Source: Gordonibacter faecis (GTDB lineage: Bacteria > Actinomycetota > Coriobacteriia > Coriobacteriales > Eggerthellaceae). Taken from it: a stretch of DNA of 64,000 bases. Shown here piece by piece: positions 42,761 through 51,043 of this stretch. Within the stretch, counting starts at the first letter, position 1. Every line of letters begins with the position of its first letter. The stretch is from assembly GCF_030077735.1 (NCBI RefSeq), contig NZ_JASJEU010000003.1:62001-126000 (forward strand), in the 5' to 3' direction. The position numbers and the translations under genes are program-made. The notes under the pieces are model-generated. The model saw only the letters and a program-made list of their open reading frames with translations, was not told the origin of the DNA and ran no database searches.

Positions 42761-43750
42761 ATGGAAACTGAGAATTTTGCTAAAGGTGTCGAGCGGCTTA
42801 TCGACCCCGTCACGGTGGGCTCAATACATTTCTTGCAGCAGTTCGCGGGTCTTCTTCCGCGTTCTGTTCAGCGTGCGGTGCTCGAACAGTCGTCACGTAC
42901 GTCGCCTTATATGGGCTTTGTCGTTGAACCCTACGCCTTCTTCGTCTTTTCAGAAGTGATTGACGAGAAGCGTGCGTCAGAACTTTTGCCCACCGGGTTT
43001 CGGCTCGCGCGGGCGCGCGTGTTTGAGGGGGATACCCCTGTACCTCTTGCCTGTGCGAGTTATTTTCGGGTACATACCAGTGCGTTCTGGGGTGCGCGTG
43101 CCGAGTTCTATCTGATTGCTGAAAATGAACGAACAGGACTTCTCAGCTGGATCATTGTCGATTATCTCAGCGATACCATAAGCTACGATCGCACTCATGC
43201 GCTGCGCGGCCCCTCCTCGCATCACGCTGTCGTCACGATGGCAGCGGATGGGCGGGTACTTGTGGATATGACGGGGGAGCAGGGTGCGCACTCGGCGTTC
43301 TCCGCCTCCCTTGCGGGTGCGCAGGAGCGAACGCTTGACGAGCGCCTTTGGATTGAAGGGAATCTTTCGGTGGGATACGGCAAGGAACTCTCAGCCAATC
43401 ACGCCGATGTGTTTTCGCTCACATTTCCTCCTGAAACTATGGCTCGTGCTCTTGAGGTTCCCCTAGACAACCTGAATCTCGAAGCAGCAACGTGGCATGC
43501 AGATATCATTGCGCCGAAGCCGACACGTCTGGTGTGCTTTCCGTACGCGCAGCATCTACTTTCCGATAGCCCAGGGCAGGCAAGTCGCCACACCTCAAAA
43601 ACTGCACTCGCACACGCCGCCAATTCGGTGAACTTTGATGCACTGAGGACATTTTCTGTGGGCTCTGTGCGGACCGGCATGCTGGTATCAACTGCGCTTT
43701 CTGCGGGGCTGGTGGTAGCCTTAGGGCTGGTCCTTGCGAAGAAGCGCTGA
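42761..43750 (+). CDS. Conserved-looking protein of unknown function with C-terminal membrane anchor
   Basis: I do not recognise this 329-residue protein. Residues 1-300 look soluble and contain FRLARARVFEGDTPVPLACASYFRVHTSAFWGARAEFYLIAENERTGLLSW, a pattern faintly reminiscent of acetoacetate-decarboxylase-like beta barrels, but this is weak. The C-terminus has a single hydrophobic helix (about 306-326) ending in AKKR, so it is a tail-anchored protein facing the cytoplasm. GGGAGG precedes the ATG. It sits alone between recX and rny, with a terminator hairpin about 170 bp downstream. Confidence 0.7.
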   Translation: METENFAKGVERLIDPVTVGSIHFLQQFAGLLPRSVQRAVLEQSSRTSPYMGFVVEPYAFFVFSEVIDEKRASELLPTGFRLARARVFEGDTPVPLACASYFRVHTSAFWGARAEFYLIAENERTGLLSWIIVDYLSDTISYDRTHALRGPSSHHAVVTMAADGRVLVDMTGEQGAHSAFSASLAGAQERTLDERLWIEGNLSVGYGKELSANHADVFSLTFPPETMARALEVPLDNLNLEAATWHADIIAPKPTRLVCFPYAQHLLSDSPGQASRHTSKTALAHAANSVNFDALRTFSVGSVRTGMLVSTALSAGLVVALGLVLAKKR

Positions 43751-43822
43751 TCAGCCGCCGACCGTCTACGGCTCCGTTTTCCGATTATTTCTTGTCGGGG
43801 CTTTTACAAATCAATCACAAGA

Positions 43823-43852
43823 CGTATCATGTGGTATAGCTTGAGTGATACG
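43823..43852 (+). promoter_or_regulatory. Inverted repeat in the rny upstream region
   Basis: CGTATCA (43823-43829) and TGATACG (43846-43852) are 7-bp inverted repeats 16 bases apart, enclosing GGTATAG. The geometry would suit an operator or a hairpin in the rny leader. No regulator is identified. Confidence 0.35.
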
Positions 43853-43918
43853 TACCCGATAGGGTATTTCATATAGACAATCCCATATGATTGACCGTAT
43901 TGCGTGCTCTTCGCTCAT

Positions 43919-43946
43919 GCCCGGTTCCCTGGAACCGGCTTTTTTG
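43919..43946 (+). terminator. Intrinsic terminator or attenuator upstream of rny
   Basis: CCGGTTC (43921-43927) pairs with GAACCGG (43932-43938), loop CCTG, followed by C and six T. It lies 168 bp after the preceding gene and only about 60 bp before the rny ATG. It could end the upstream transcript or attenuate rny. Confidence 0.8.
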
Positions 43947-44006
43947 ATGAACCTGAAAAGTTTTACTACACTGAACAACCGAAACGAACAACGAAAGGGG
44001 GAGCGT

Positions 44007-45539
44007 ATGCCCGAATTCATCTGGCTGTTTGTTGGCCTGGTCATCGGCATCGCCCTCGGCTTCGTGGCAGCTCGCTTCATGGTCAACGCTTCAACGAAGC
44101 GCGCGGCCCAAGAGGCAGAGAGCCTGGTAGCTGATGCGAAACGACAAGCTGAGACGCTGCGCCGTGAGGCTATTGTCGAAGCTAAGGACGAAGTGCTGAA
44201 ACTCAAGCAGGAGGCACAAGCCGAGAATAAAGAGCGGCTGCGCGAGGTGCGTGCCGCCGAAAACCGTGTGTCCCAGCGCGAGGAATCGCTCGACCGCCGC
44301 GTGGAATCACTTGATGCGCGCGAGCATCAGATCTCTTCGGTGCAGGGTCAACTTGACCGTCGCGAACGTGATCTGGAAGAGGCCGCTCGTGAAGTGGATC
44401 GGCGCTTGGAGCGCGTCGCTGGCATGACACCGGAAGAGGCGAAGGCGGAGTTGCTCGACACCTTGCGCGATCAAGTCGTGCACGAGTCTGCCGCCATCAT
44501 CCGCGACTCGGAGGCTCGCACGAAGGCTGAGGCTGACAAAAAGGCTCGTTCCATCTTGAGTCTGGCTATTCAGCGTGTGGCTGCTGACCACTCGGCCGAA
44601 AACACGGTGAGCACTATTCATATTCCCTCGGATGACCTCAAGGGCCGCATTATTGGCCGCGAGGGTCGCAACATTCGCTCGTTTGAGCAACTCACCGGCA
44701 CGAATCTCATCATCGACGACACCCCGGAGTGCGTGACCATTTCGTGCTTCGACCCGGTGCGCCGCGAGATTGGCCGCGTGACTATGGAAAACCTTGTTGC
44801 TGACGGACGTATTCATCCGGCACGCATCGAAGAAATGTTTGGCAAGGCTGAGGCATTTGTGAACCAGCGCGTGCAGGAGGCGGGCGAACAGGCCGCTTTC
44901 GACACCGGCATTCACGACCTTCACCCTGAGTTGGTGCGTACGCTGGGTCGTCTGCGTTACCGCACCTCCTACGGCCAAAATGTATTGAACCACTCCCTTG
45001 AGGTGGCTTACCTCTCGGGTGTTATGGCGGCGGAGTTGGGCCTCGATCCCATCCCAGCCAAGCGCGCGGGTCTTCTGCACGACCTGGGCAAGGCTGTTGA
45101 CCACGAGGTTGAGGGCAGCCACGCCGTTATCGGCGCCGATCTTGCGCGTCGTTTCGGTGAGAAGGCCGACATCGTTCACGCCATTGAGGCGCACCACAAT
45201 GACGTGGAGCCCTCCAGCGTGTTGGCCGTGCTCGTGCAAGCGGCAGACGCGGTATCTGCGGCGCGTCCCGGCGCCCGCAAGGAAACGCTCGATGCCTACA
45301 TCAAGCGCCTCGAGAAGCTGGAAGAAATTGCGAACTCCTACAAGGGCGTGGAGCGTACGTACGCCATTCAGGCTGGTCGCGAGGTGCGTGTTATGGTAGA
45401 GCCTGAGGTGGTCGACGAGGCTGCCACAACGGTGCTCGCCCACGACATTGCGCATCGCATCGAAAACGAGATGCAGTACCCCGGCCAGGTGAAGGTCGTG
45501 GTTATCCGTGAGAGCCGCGCGGTCGGCATCGCGAAGTAA
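44007..45539 (+). CDS. rny: Ribonuclease Y
   Basis: RNase Y is a membrane-anchored endoribonuclease that starts mRNA decay in many Gram-positive bacteria. The 510 residues start with one membrane helix (about 4-24). A long coiled coil (about 30-190), a KH domain (IHIPSDDLKGRIIGREGRNIRSFEQLTGTNLII) and an HD domain (NVLNHSLEVAYL, LLHDLGKAVD with the His-Asp pair) follow. The C-terminal region is standard. The ATG at 44007 has AAAGGGGGAG upstream; an earlier in-frame ATG at 43887 lies before the terminator hairpin and is unlikely. A GHKL ATPase gene begins 3 bp after the stop. Confidence 0.97.
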   Translation: MPEFIWLFVGLVIGIALGFVAARFMVNASTKRAAQEAESLVADAKRQAETLRREAIVEAKDEVLKLKQEAQAENKERLREVRAAENRVSQREESLDRRVESLDAREHQISSVQGQLDRRERDLEEAAREVDRRLERVAGMTPEEAKAELLDTLRDQVVHESAAIIRDSEARTKAEADKKARSILSLAIQRVAADHSAENTVSTIHIPSDDLKGRIIGREGRNIRSFEQLTGTNLIIDDTPECVTISCFDPVRREIGRVTMENLVADGRIHPARIEEMFGKAEAFVNQRVQEAGEQAAFDTGIHDLHPELVRTLGRLRYRTSYGQNVLNHSLEVAYLSGVMAAELGLDPIPAKRAGLLHDLGKAVDHEVEGSHAVIGADLARRFGEKADIVHAIEAHHNDVEPSSVLAVLVQAADAVSAARPGARKETLDAYIKRLEKLEEIANSYKGVERTYAIQAGREVRVMVEPEVVDEAATTVLAHDIAHRIENEMQYPGQVKVVVIRESRAVGIAK

Positions 45540-45542
45540 CTC

Positions 45543-46631
45543 ATGTCCGACGACGCGTTAGAAGCCTTCGTCGGCAGTGTCTGTGGCGACAGCCATCTCC
45601 GGGTCGAAGCTGACCTTGGGGATGGCTTCGTCCGTTTAAGGAGTGCCGAGGCCGAGCGCCGCCAGGCCGCGCACGACATCCGCTCCACCGAAGACGTGGT
45701 CATTGAAATGCTGCGCAACGCGCGCGATGCTCACGCGAGTAGTATCTTTACTGCGGTTTCGCGCGAAGGCACGCGACGGCGCATCATCATGGTAGATGAT
45801 GGCGACGGTGTTCCGCCCGCGTTGCATGAGCGTATCTTTGAGCCACGCGTCACCTCGAAGCTTGACTCCGTTCACATCGACAAATGGGGTGTGCACGGCC
45901 GCGGTATGGCGCTCTATTCCATCGCTGTGAACGCCACCTCCGCCCGTATTGCAGCATCTGACGTGGGGGAGGGAGCGGCCTTCGTTGTGGAGACCGATCT
46001 ATCGCAGCTCGGTGAGAAAACCGACCAGTCAAGTTTCCCTACGTTTGAGCGCACGGCGGAAGGTACGGTGTCGGTGCGCGGCCCCAAAAACATTCTGCGC
46101 ACGGTGTGCGAATTCGCGCTTGAGCATCGCCGTGACTGTACGGTCTACCTGGGCTCTCCCACCGACATCGTGGCCACGTTGTATGCCTTTGGCCTCTCGT
46201 CGCTGACGGCTGCGGCCCGTGCGTTTGCTGACGTGGAAGAGACACCCGTATGCAAACGCTGCGCACTCGCCGCCGACCCGGCCGAACTTGCGGCTATCGC
46301 TGGCGGGCTGGGCCTTGAATTGTCGGAACGATCGGCGCGCCGCGTTCTCGATGGTGAGATTGCGCCCGTCCGTCCTCTACTTGAGCGCATTCGTATTGAA
46401 GGCCTCGAATCTGAACACCCTCACGTCGCGCCTGTGCCGCGCTCCCGCACCTCGTCCGACGCGCGCGGCCTCAAGATAGCACCTGACGACGTGGAAGATT
46501 TTTCCGCACGCGTGGCGGCGGCCTACCAAGATCTTGCGCGGCGCTACTATCTGGAGCCCACTGTGCACCCTGAGGTTCGGGTGGGTAAAGACCGCATCAC
46601 TATTGCCATCTCGGTGACCAAACTTTCCTAA
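45543..46631 (+). CDS. GHKL-type ATPase of unknown function
   Basis: The 362-residue protein has an N-terminal GHKL (HATPase_c) fold. The N box is EMLRNARDA with Glu55 and Asn59, the G1 box is VDDGDGV with Asp85, and the G2 box is GVHGRGMAL (116-124). There is no His-kinase dimerisation domain and no MutL or gyrase transducer that I can recognise. A CxxC pair in CKRCALAADP near residue 237 suggests a metal site or a linker, and a unique C-terminal domain (about 300-362) completes it. It starts 3 bp after rny, so it is likely coexpressed with RNase Y. I infer a nucleotide-driven conformational switch; the partner is unknown. Confidence 0.8.
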   Translation: MSDDALEAFVGSVCGDSHLRVEADLGDGFVRLRSAEAERRQAAHDIRSTEDVVIEMLRNARDAHASSIFTAVSREGTRRRIIMVDDGDGVPPALHERIFEPRVTSKLDSVHIDKWGVHGRGMALYSIAVNATSARIAASDVGEGAAFVVETDLSQLGEKTDQSSFPTFERTAEGTVSVRGPKNILRTVCEFALEHRRDCTVYLGSPTDIVATLYAFGLSSLTAAARAFADVEETPVCKRCALAADPAELAAIAGGLGLELSERSARRVLDGEIAPVRPLLERIRIEGLESEHPHVAPVPRSRTSSDARGLKIAPDDVEDFSARVAAAYQDLARRYYLEPTVHPEVRVGKDRITIAISVTKLS

Positions 46632-46681
46632 CAGCTTACCGCCGCCTTTAGCACAGCCTTGCCGAGCAGGGAGTATCCGCC

Positions 46682-46710
46682 TTGCGCACCCTACCTTTAA
46701 TGGTTAGAAT
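46682..46710 (+). promoter_or_regulatory. Promoter of the spoVS-miaB-miaA unit
   Basis: TTGCGC (46682-46687), a 17-base spacer and TAGAAT (46705-46710) form a plausible promoter. Transcription would begin near 46717, leaving an 87-base leader. Confidence 0.55.
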
Positions 46711-46803
46711 AACGGGTGATCGAAAAGTCGCGCCGTGGCGCCACGAAGCATATCGATCGGTTGGAAACGCACAAGGAATCGGACTACTCGACGAAGGATA
46801 TGC

Positions 46804-47160
46804 ATGGTCTCACCTGAGCACAAGCCAATGGATGGTTGCCTAAAGGTTTCATCGAAGTCTTCACCTGCTTCCGTGGCTGGCGCTATTGCTGGTATGGTGA
46901 AGGACGGCGTGAGCGTGGAGATACAGGCCGTGGGCGCCGGAGCGGTGAACCAAGCGGTCAAGGCTATTGCCATTTCGCGCGGGTTCCTTTCTCCCGTTGG
47001 CATTGAAATTTCCTGCATTCCCTCGTTCGCCGACATTGTTATTGACGGTGAATACCGCACAGCCATCCGCTTTGCGGTTGAACCCCGCTATACCCGTGGT
47101 GTTGCTGCTGCCCTCCAAGAGGCCGAATCGCACCCGGCTGTAACCGATCCCGCACTCTGA
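46804..47160 (+). CDS. spoVS: SpoVS-family protein
   Basis: SpoVS is a small, Alba-like nucleic-acid-binding protein that affects septation and sporulation in Bacillus, and is also present in many non-spore formers. The 118 residues match the family closely: LKVSSKSSPASVAGAIAGMVKDGVSVEIQAVGAGAVNQAVKAIAISRGFLSPVGIEISCIPSF and IDGEYRTAIRFAVEPR. The ATG at 46804 has AAGGA upstream; a second ATG at 46828 would give a family-sized protein. The C-terminal 20 residues are extra. It precedes miaB by 8 bp and is likely cotranscribed with it. Confidence 0.94.
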   Translation: MVSPEHKPMDGCLKVSSKSSPASVAGAIAGMVKDGVSVEIQAVGAGAVNQAVKAIAISRGFLSPVGIEISCIPSFADIVIDGEYRTAIRFAVEPRYTRGVAAALQEAESHPAVTDPAL

Positions 47161-47168
47161 GGACACTC

Positions 47169-48533
47169 ATGAATCATACCCCCTTTACGAACCTTGCGTT
47201 CTGTGTTCGCACGTTCGGATGCCAGATGAACAAGCATGACTCAGAACGCGTTGCCGGCATGCTGGAAGGCTTAGGCGCCCTGCCGGTGGAGGCTATCGAG
47301 GACGCCGACATCGTTGTGTTTATGACGTGCTGTGTGCGCGAAGCTGCTGATACGCGCCTGTATGGCCAGGTGGCATCCTTGAAGAACGTGCCGCTGCGCG
47401 CGGGTACCCCGCTTTCGAAGCGCATCGTGGCCGTGGGCGGGTGCATCGGCCAGCGCGACGGCGAGAAATTGGCGGAGGAATTGCCGCACCTCGACGTGGT
47501 ATTTGGCACCCATAACCTCGGTTCACTTCCGCGCCTGTTGCAGGCGGCGATAGAAGAGGGCGGGCATCAGGTGGAAGTGCTTGACGCATCCTCGTCGTTC
47601 CCCACGGAATTACCCACCGCGCGCGAGAATGAATGGGCTGCGTGGCTTCCCATCACCATTGGCTGCAACAACTTTTGCTCGTACTGCATCGTGCCGTATG
47701 TGCGCGGCCGCGAGAAGTCGCGCCCGCTGGAGGATATTGTGGCCGAGGCCGAGCGCTATGTCGCGTCCGGCGTGAAGGAAATCACGTTGCTGGGACAGAA
47801 CGTGAACTCCTACGGCCGCGATTTGTACGGCGCTCCGCGGTTCGCGCAGGTACTCGACGCGCTGGATGCCACGGGTGTGGAGCGGCTGCGCTTCGCAACG
47901 AGCCACCCCAAGGACCTCACTGACGAGGTGATTGGTAAGTTCGCCACACTGCGTTCGCTCATGCCCGCCCTGCATCTGCCGGTACAGTCGGGCTCCGATG
48001 CGGTACTCGCCGCCATGAATCGCCGTTACACGCGGGAACACTACCTTGGTCTGGTGCGAAAGGTGCGCGAGACGTGCCCAACTATTGCACTCTCAACCGA
48101 TATCATTGTTGGCTTCCCCGGTGAGACGGCGAAGGACTTTGAAGATACGTTTCGCCTAGTGGATGAAGTGGGCTACCATCAGGTGTTCACGTTCATCTAC
48201 TCCAAGCGCGAAGGGACGCCGGCGGCCACGATGGAGGACGCCACGCCGCGCGAAGTCATTCAGGAGCGCTTCGACCGGCTGGTGGATCTCGTGCAGGCGC
48301 GGGCCTTTGAGGCCAACCAGGCCGACCTTGGTTCGGTAGTGGACGTGTTGGTGGAAGGCGCGTCAAAGCGCGATGCAGGCCTTTTGGCCGGTAAGAGTCC
48401 GAAAAATCAAACAGTGCACGCGCCGCTGCCCGCAGGCGCAACGGCTGATGAGCTGACGGGCAGTATCGTTCGTGTGCGCGTTGATGAGGCCAAGACGTGG
48501 TATCTGGCTGGTGAGGTTGTGGATGGTCGCTGA
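47169..48533 (+). CDS. miaB: tRNA-2-methylthio-N6-dimethylallyladenosine synthase MiaB
   Basis: MiaB is a radical-SAM methylthiotransferase that converts i6A37 to ms2i6A37 in tRNA. The 454 residues start with VRTFGCQMNKHDSERVAGML, the MiaB form of the UPF0004 domain, then MTCCVREAAD and VVAVGGCIGQRDG. The radical-SAM motif is CNNFCSYCIVPYVRGREKSR. A C-terminal TRAM domain follows (VDVLVEGASKRDAGLLAGKSPKNQTVHAP). It overlaps miaA, which makes its i6A substrate, by 11 bp. Confidence 0.97.
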   Translation: MNHTPFTNLAFCVRTFGCQMNKHDSERVAGMLEGLGALPVEAIEDADIVVFMTCCVREAADTRLYGQVASLKNVPLRAGTPLSKRIVAVGGCIGQRDGEKLAEELPHLDVVFGTHNLGSLPRLLQAAIEEGGHQVEVLDASSSFPTELPTARENEWAAWLPITIGCNNFCSYCIVPYVRGREKSRPLEDIVAEAERYVASGVKEITLLGQNVNSYGRDLYGAPRFAQVLDALDATGVERLRFATSHPKDLTDEVIGKFATLRSLMPALHLPVQSGSDAVLAAMNRRYTREHYLGLVRKVRETCPTIALSTDIIVGFPGETAKDFEDTFRLVDEVGYHQVFTFIYSKREGTPAATMEDATPREVIQERFDRLVDLVQARAFEANQADLGSVVDVLVEGASKRDAGLLAGKSPKNQTVHAPLPAGATADELTGSIVRVRVDEAKTWYLAGEVVDGR

Positions 48534-49485
48534 GTCTGAAGTGCTCGCCTTACACGCGCCAGTGGTGTGCGTGGTTGGCCCGACTGCGTCCGGCAAAACG
48601 GACCTTGCGCAAAAGCTGGCAGGTGTTCTCAATGGCGAAGTGGTAAGCGCGGACTCCATGCAAATATATCGCGGGATGGATATTGGCACCGGTAAGCTGC
48701 CTGTCTCTGAGCGCCTAGTGCCACATCATGGCTTTGATCTGGTGGATCCTGGCGAGCCGTTTTCAGCCGCTCTTTTCCAGACGTTTGCGCGCACGTGCTT
48801 TCGCGACATTGACGCGCGTGGCCATCGTGCGGTGCTCTGTGGTGGCACCGGTTTCTACGTGCGCGCCGCGCTTGATGGCTACGACTTTCCCAAGGGTGAG
48901 CAGGTGAACAATCCCGTGCGTGAGCACTATATGCGTATTGCCGAAGTTGAGGGCGCGGAGGCGCTGTGGCGGCTGCTTGATGAGCGCGATGCGGCCAGCG
49001 CGGCGCTCATTCCCCCTGCGGATGTGAAGCGGGTGGTGCGTGCCTTTGAGCTTTTGGAAGACGGGACAACGTACGCAAAGCAGCGTGCAAAGCTGGCGTC
49101 GATTCCTCAAGTGGTGCCTGCGGTGTTCGTGGGCTTGGCTGTTGAACCGGATGTCTTACGTGCGCGCATTGATGCGCGGGTGGATGCCATGGTTGAGGCG
49201 GGGCTCGTTGATGAGGTGCGCGGGCTGCTTGCGCAGGGCTTCCATGAAGGGGTGACGGCGCCTCAAGCCATTGGGTATAAGGAAATTGTTGAAGCATTTG
49301 AAGGGAAGTGCTCACTCGAAGAGGCTATCGAGCGCATCAAAGTGGCTACCCATCGCTATGCGAAGCGTCAGCGCACGTGGTTTCGCAAGGATAAGCGCAT
49401 CCACTGGATTGATGCTACTGAAGGTGTGGCCGATTCACTTGCTGAGGAAGCACTTGCCCTAATAAAGGCGCAGGGCGCTGCTTGA
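48523..49485 (+). CDS. miaA: tRNA dimethylallyltransferase MiaA
   Basis: MiaA transfers a dimethylallyl group to A37 of tRNAs reading UNN codons, giving i6A, the substrate of MiaB. The 320 residues have the P-loop GPTASGKTDLAQKL, VVSADSMQIYRGMDIGTGKL, the DLVDPGEPFSAALFQ stretch and the GGTGFYVRAAL motif. A zinc-finger-less C-terminal part (HRYAKRQRTWFRKD) follows. The ATG at 48523 with GAGG upstream is preferred over a GTG at 48472. Substrate-making and substrate-using enzymes are directly coupled by overlap with miaB. Confidence 0.96.
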   Translation: MVAESEVLALHAPVVCVVGPTASGKTDLAQKLAGVLNGEVVSADSMQIYRGMDIGTGKLPVSERLVPHHGFDLVDPGEPFSAALFQTFARTCFRDIDARGHRAVLCGGTGFYVRAALDGYDFPKGEQVNNPVREHYMRIAEVEGAEALWRLLDERDAASAALIPPADVKRVVRAFELLEDGTTYAKQRAKLASIPQVVPAVFVGLAVEPDVLRARIDARVDAMVEAGLVDEVRGLLAQGFHEGVTAPQAIGYKEIVEAFEGKCSLEEAIERIKVATHRYAKRQRTWFRKDKRIHWIDATEGVADSLAEEALALIKAQGAA

Positions 49486-49655
49486 TATTCAGGGACTTTC
49501 GTTTCCTGGTGGTTTACGCCGTACAGGGCGGCTGTGCTATCATAGGAAATGCCTGAGCACAGGTGATATATTGATAATCGGACAGGAGCATGTATGCAGC
49601 CACGCTAATCGTTTCTCATATCGAACGTTCACTTACTATGGGAAAGGATAGCCCC

Positions 49656-50969
49656 ATGTCCGAATTTGAATCCGTTATTGTGCGGGGAATGACTTCCGTT
49701 TCTGAACAGCGCCGCGAGCGCGCCGTCCTGGTGGGCGTGGAGCGCCCCGGAACGTCGTGGCCGTTGGCTTCGTCGCTTGCCGAGCTTGAGCGCCTTGTCG
49801 ATACAGCGGGGGCCGACGTGGTGGCGGTGACCTCGCAAAAGCTTGATTCTCCCAACCCGAAGACCTTTGTTGGTACCGGCAAAGCCGAAGAAGTGGCCGA
49901 ATTAGCTCGCGCACATGCCGCCGACCTGGTGGTATTCGACGATGAACTCACGCCGTCCCAGCAGGCTAACTTGGAAAAAGTAGTGGGACGCGACGTTAAG
50001 GTCATCGACCGTACGGCGCTCATTTTGGATATTTTTGCCTTGCATGCCACCAGTAAAGAGGGTCGCTTGCAGGTGCGGCTCGCCCAAAATGAGTATCTGC
50101 TGCCGCGCTTGCGTGGCATGTGGGCTCACCTGGCCTCGAACCGCATGGGTGGCGGCGTGGGCTCCCGCTTCGGTGAAGGCGAAAGCCAGCTTGAGGTGGA
50201 CCGTCGTATGGTGCGCAAACGCATTACCTCCATCAAACGCGAGCTGGCGCATCTTGCCGACGTACGTAAAATTCAGCGCGAGAGTCGCTACGCCAGCGGC
50301 ATGTTTAAGGTGGCCTTGGCGGGCTACACGAACGCAGGCAAATCAAGCCTGCTTAACCGGTTGACCGGTGCTGGCGTGCTCAGCTATGACCAGCTGTTTG
50401 CCACGCTCGACTCCACCACGCGCAAGTTTGAACTGCCGGAAGGTCGCGAGATCACCGTTACCGACACGGTTGGCTTCATTCAGAAATTGCCGACGACGCT
50501 GGTGGAGGCATTCAAATCCACACTTGACGAGATCACGGGTGCAGACCTGGTGCTGCACGTGGTGGATGCTTCCTCAGACGAGCGCGAAGCACAAATTGAA
50601 GCGGTTGAGGATGTGCTCGGCCAGATTGGCGCGCATGATGTCGACAGGGTTGAGGTATTCAACAAGTGTGACCTGCTGGATGAAGAGGAACAAGCGGCGC
50701 TCAGGTCGCGACACCCGCAGGCGGTGCTTGTATCTGCGGAGACAGGGCAGGGGATTGACGAACTGGTCGCCCGCATTGCCCGTGTCGCTTCGGTGCGCGA
50801 TGCGCACTTGGATATTGTTCTGCCTTACAGCAGGGGAGACCTGGTATCGCTTGCGCATGAACGCTGCCATATTGTGAGCGAGGAACATCGCGAGGACGGA
50901 ACCCATCTCGTTATGCTGGCGGCGCCATCCTATGCCGGCCTGTTTCGCCCGTTTTCGATAGAAGCGTAA
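49656..50969 (+). CDS. hflX: GTPase HflX
   Basis: HflX is a ribosome-splitting GTPase acting on stalled or hibernating ribosomes. The 437 residues contain the N-terminal nucleotide-binding domain (RAVLVGVERPG; FVGTGKAEEVAELA; VVFDDELTPSQQANLE), the glycine-rich linker RMGGGVGSRFGEGESQLEVDRR, and the GTPase domain with G1 GYTNAGKSSL, G3 DTVGFIQKLP and G4 NKCD. The ATG at 49656 is chosen because GGAAAGGA lies 9 nt upstream; in-frame ATGs at 49638 and 49590 lack a well-spaced ribosome site. Confidence 0.96.
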   Translation: MSEFESVIVRGMTSVSEQRRERAVLVGVERPGTSWPLASSLAELERLVDTAGADVVAVTSQKLDSPNPKTFVGTGKAEEVAELARAHAADLVVFDDELTPSQQANLEKVVGRDVKVIDRTALILDIFALHATSKEGRLQVRLAQNEYLLPRLRGMWAHLASNRMGGGVGSRFGEGESQLEVDRRMVRKRITSIKRELAHLADVRKIQRESRYASGMFKVALAGYTNAGKSSLLNRLTGAGVLSYDQLFATLDSTTRKFELPEGREITVTDTVGFIQKLPTTLVEAFKSTLDEITGADLVLHVVDASSDEREAQIEAVEDVLGQIGAHDVDRVEVFNKCDLLDEEEQAALRSRHPQAVLVSAETGQGIDELVARIARVASVRDAHLDIVLPYSRGDLVSLAHERCHIVSEEHREDGTHLVMLAAPSYAGLFRPFSIEA

Positions 50970-50988
50970 ATCCCCTGAATACGTACCT

Positions 50989-51025
50989 ACTACCGCCCCT
51001 TAGAGTAACTCTAAGGGGCGGTAGT
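50989..51025. terminator. Bidirectional hairpin between hflX and lexA with 15-bp palindromic core
   Basis: An 18-nt arm (50989-51006) is perfectly complementary to 51008-51025, with one central base. The core TTAGAGTAACTCTAA (51000-51014) is one of five identical copies. It lies between convergent genes and lacks T tracts, so it may be a U-independent terminator. Confidence 0.8.
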
Positions 51026-51043
51026 GCTCTTCAAAGTCAGGAG

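Noticed and set aside
49594..49608. Four-codon frame (MQPR) with a good AGGAG site upstream of hflX
   Set aside because: It is too short to separate from chance, and no hairpin pair around it supports an attenuation mechanism.
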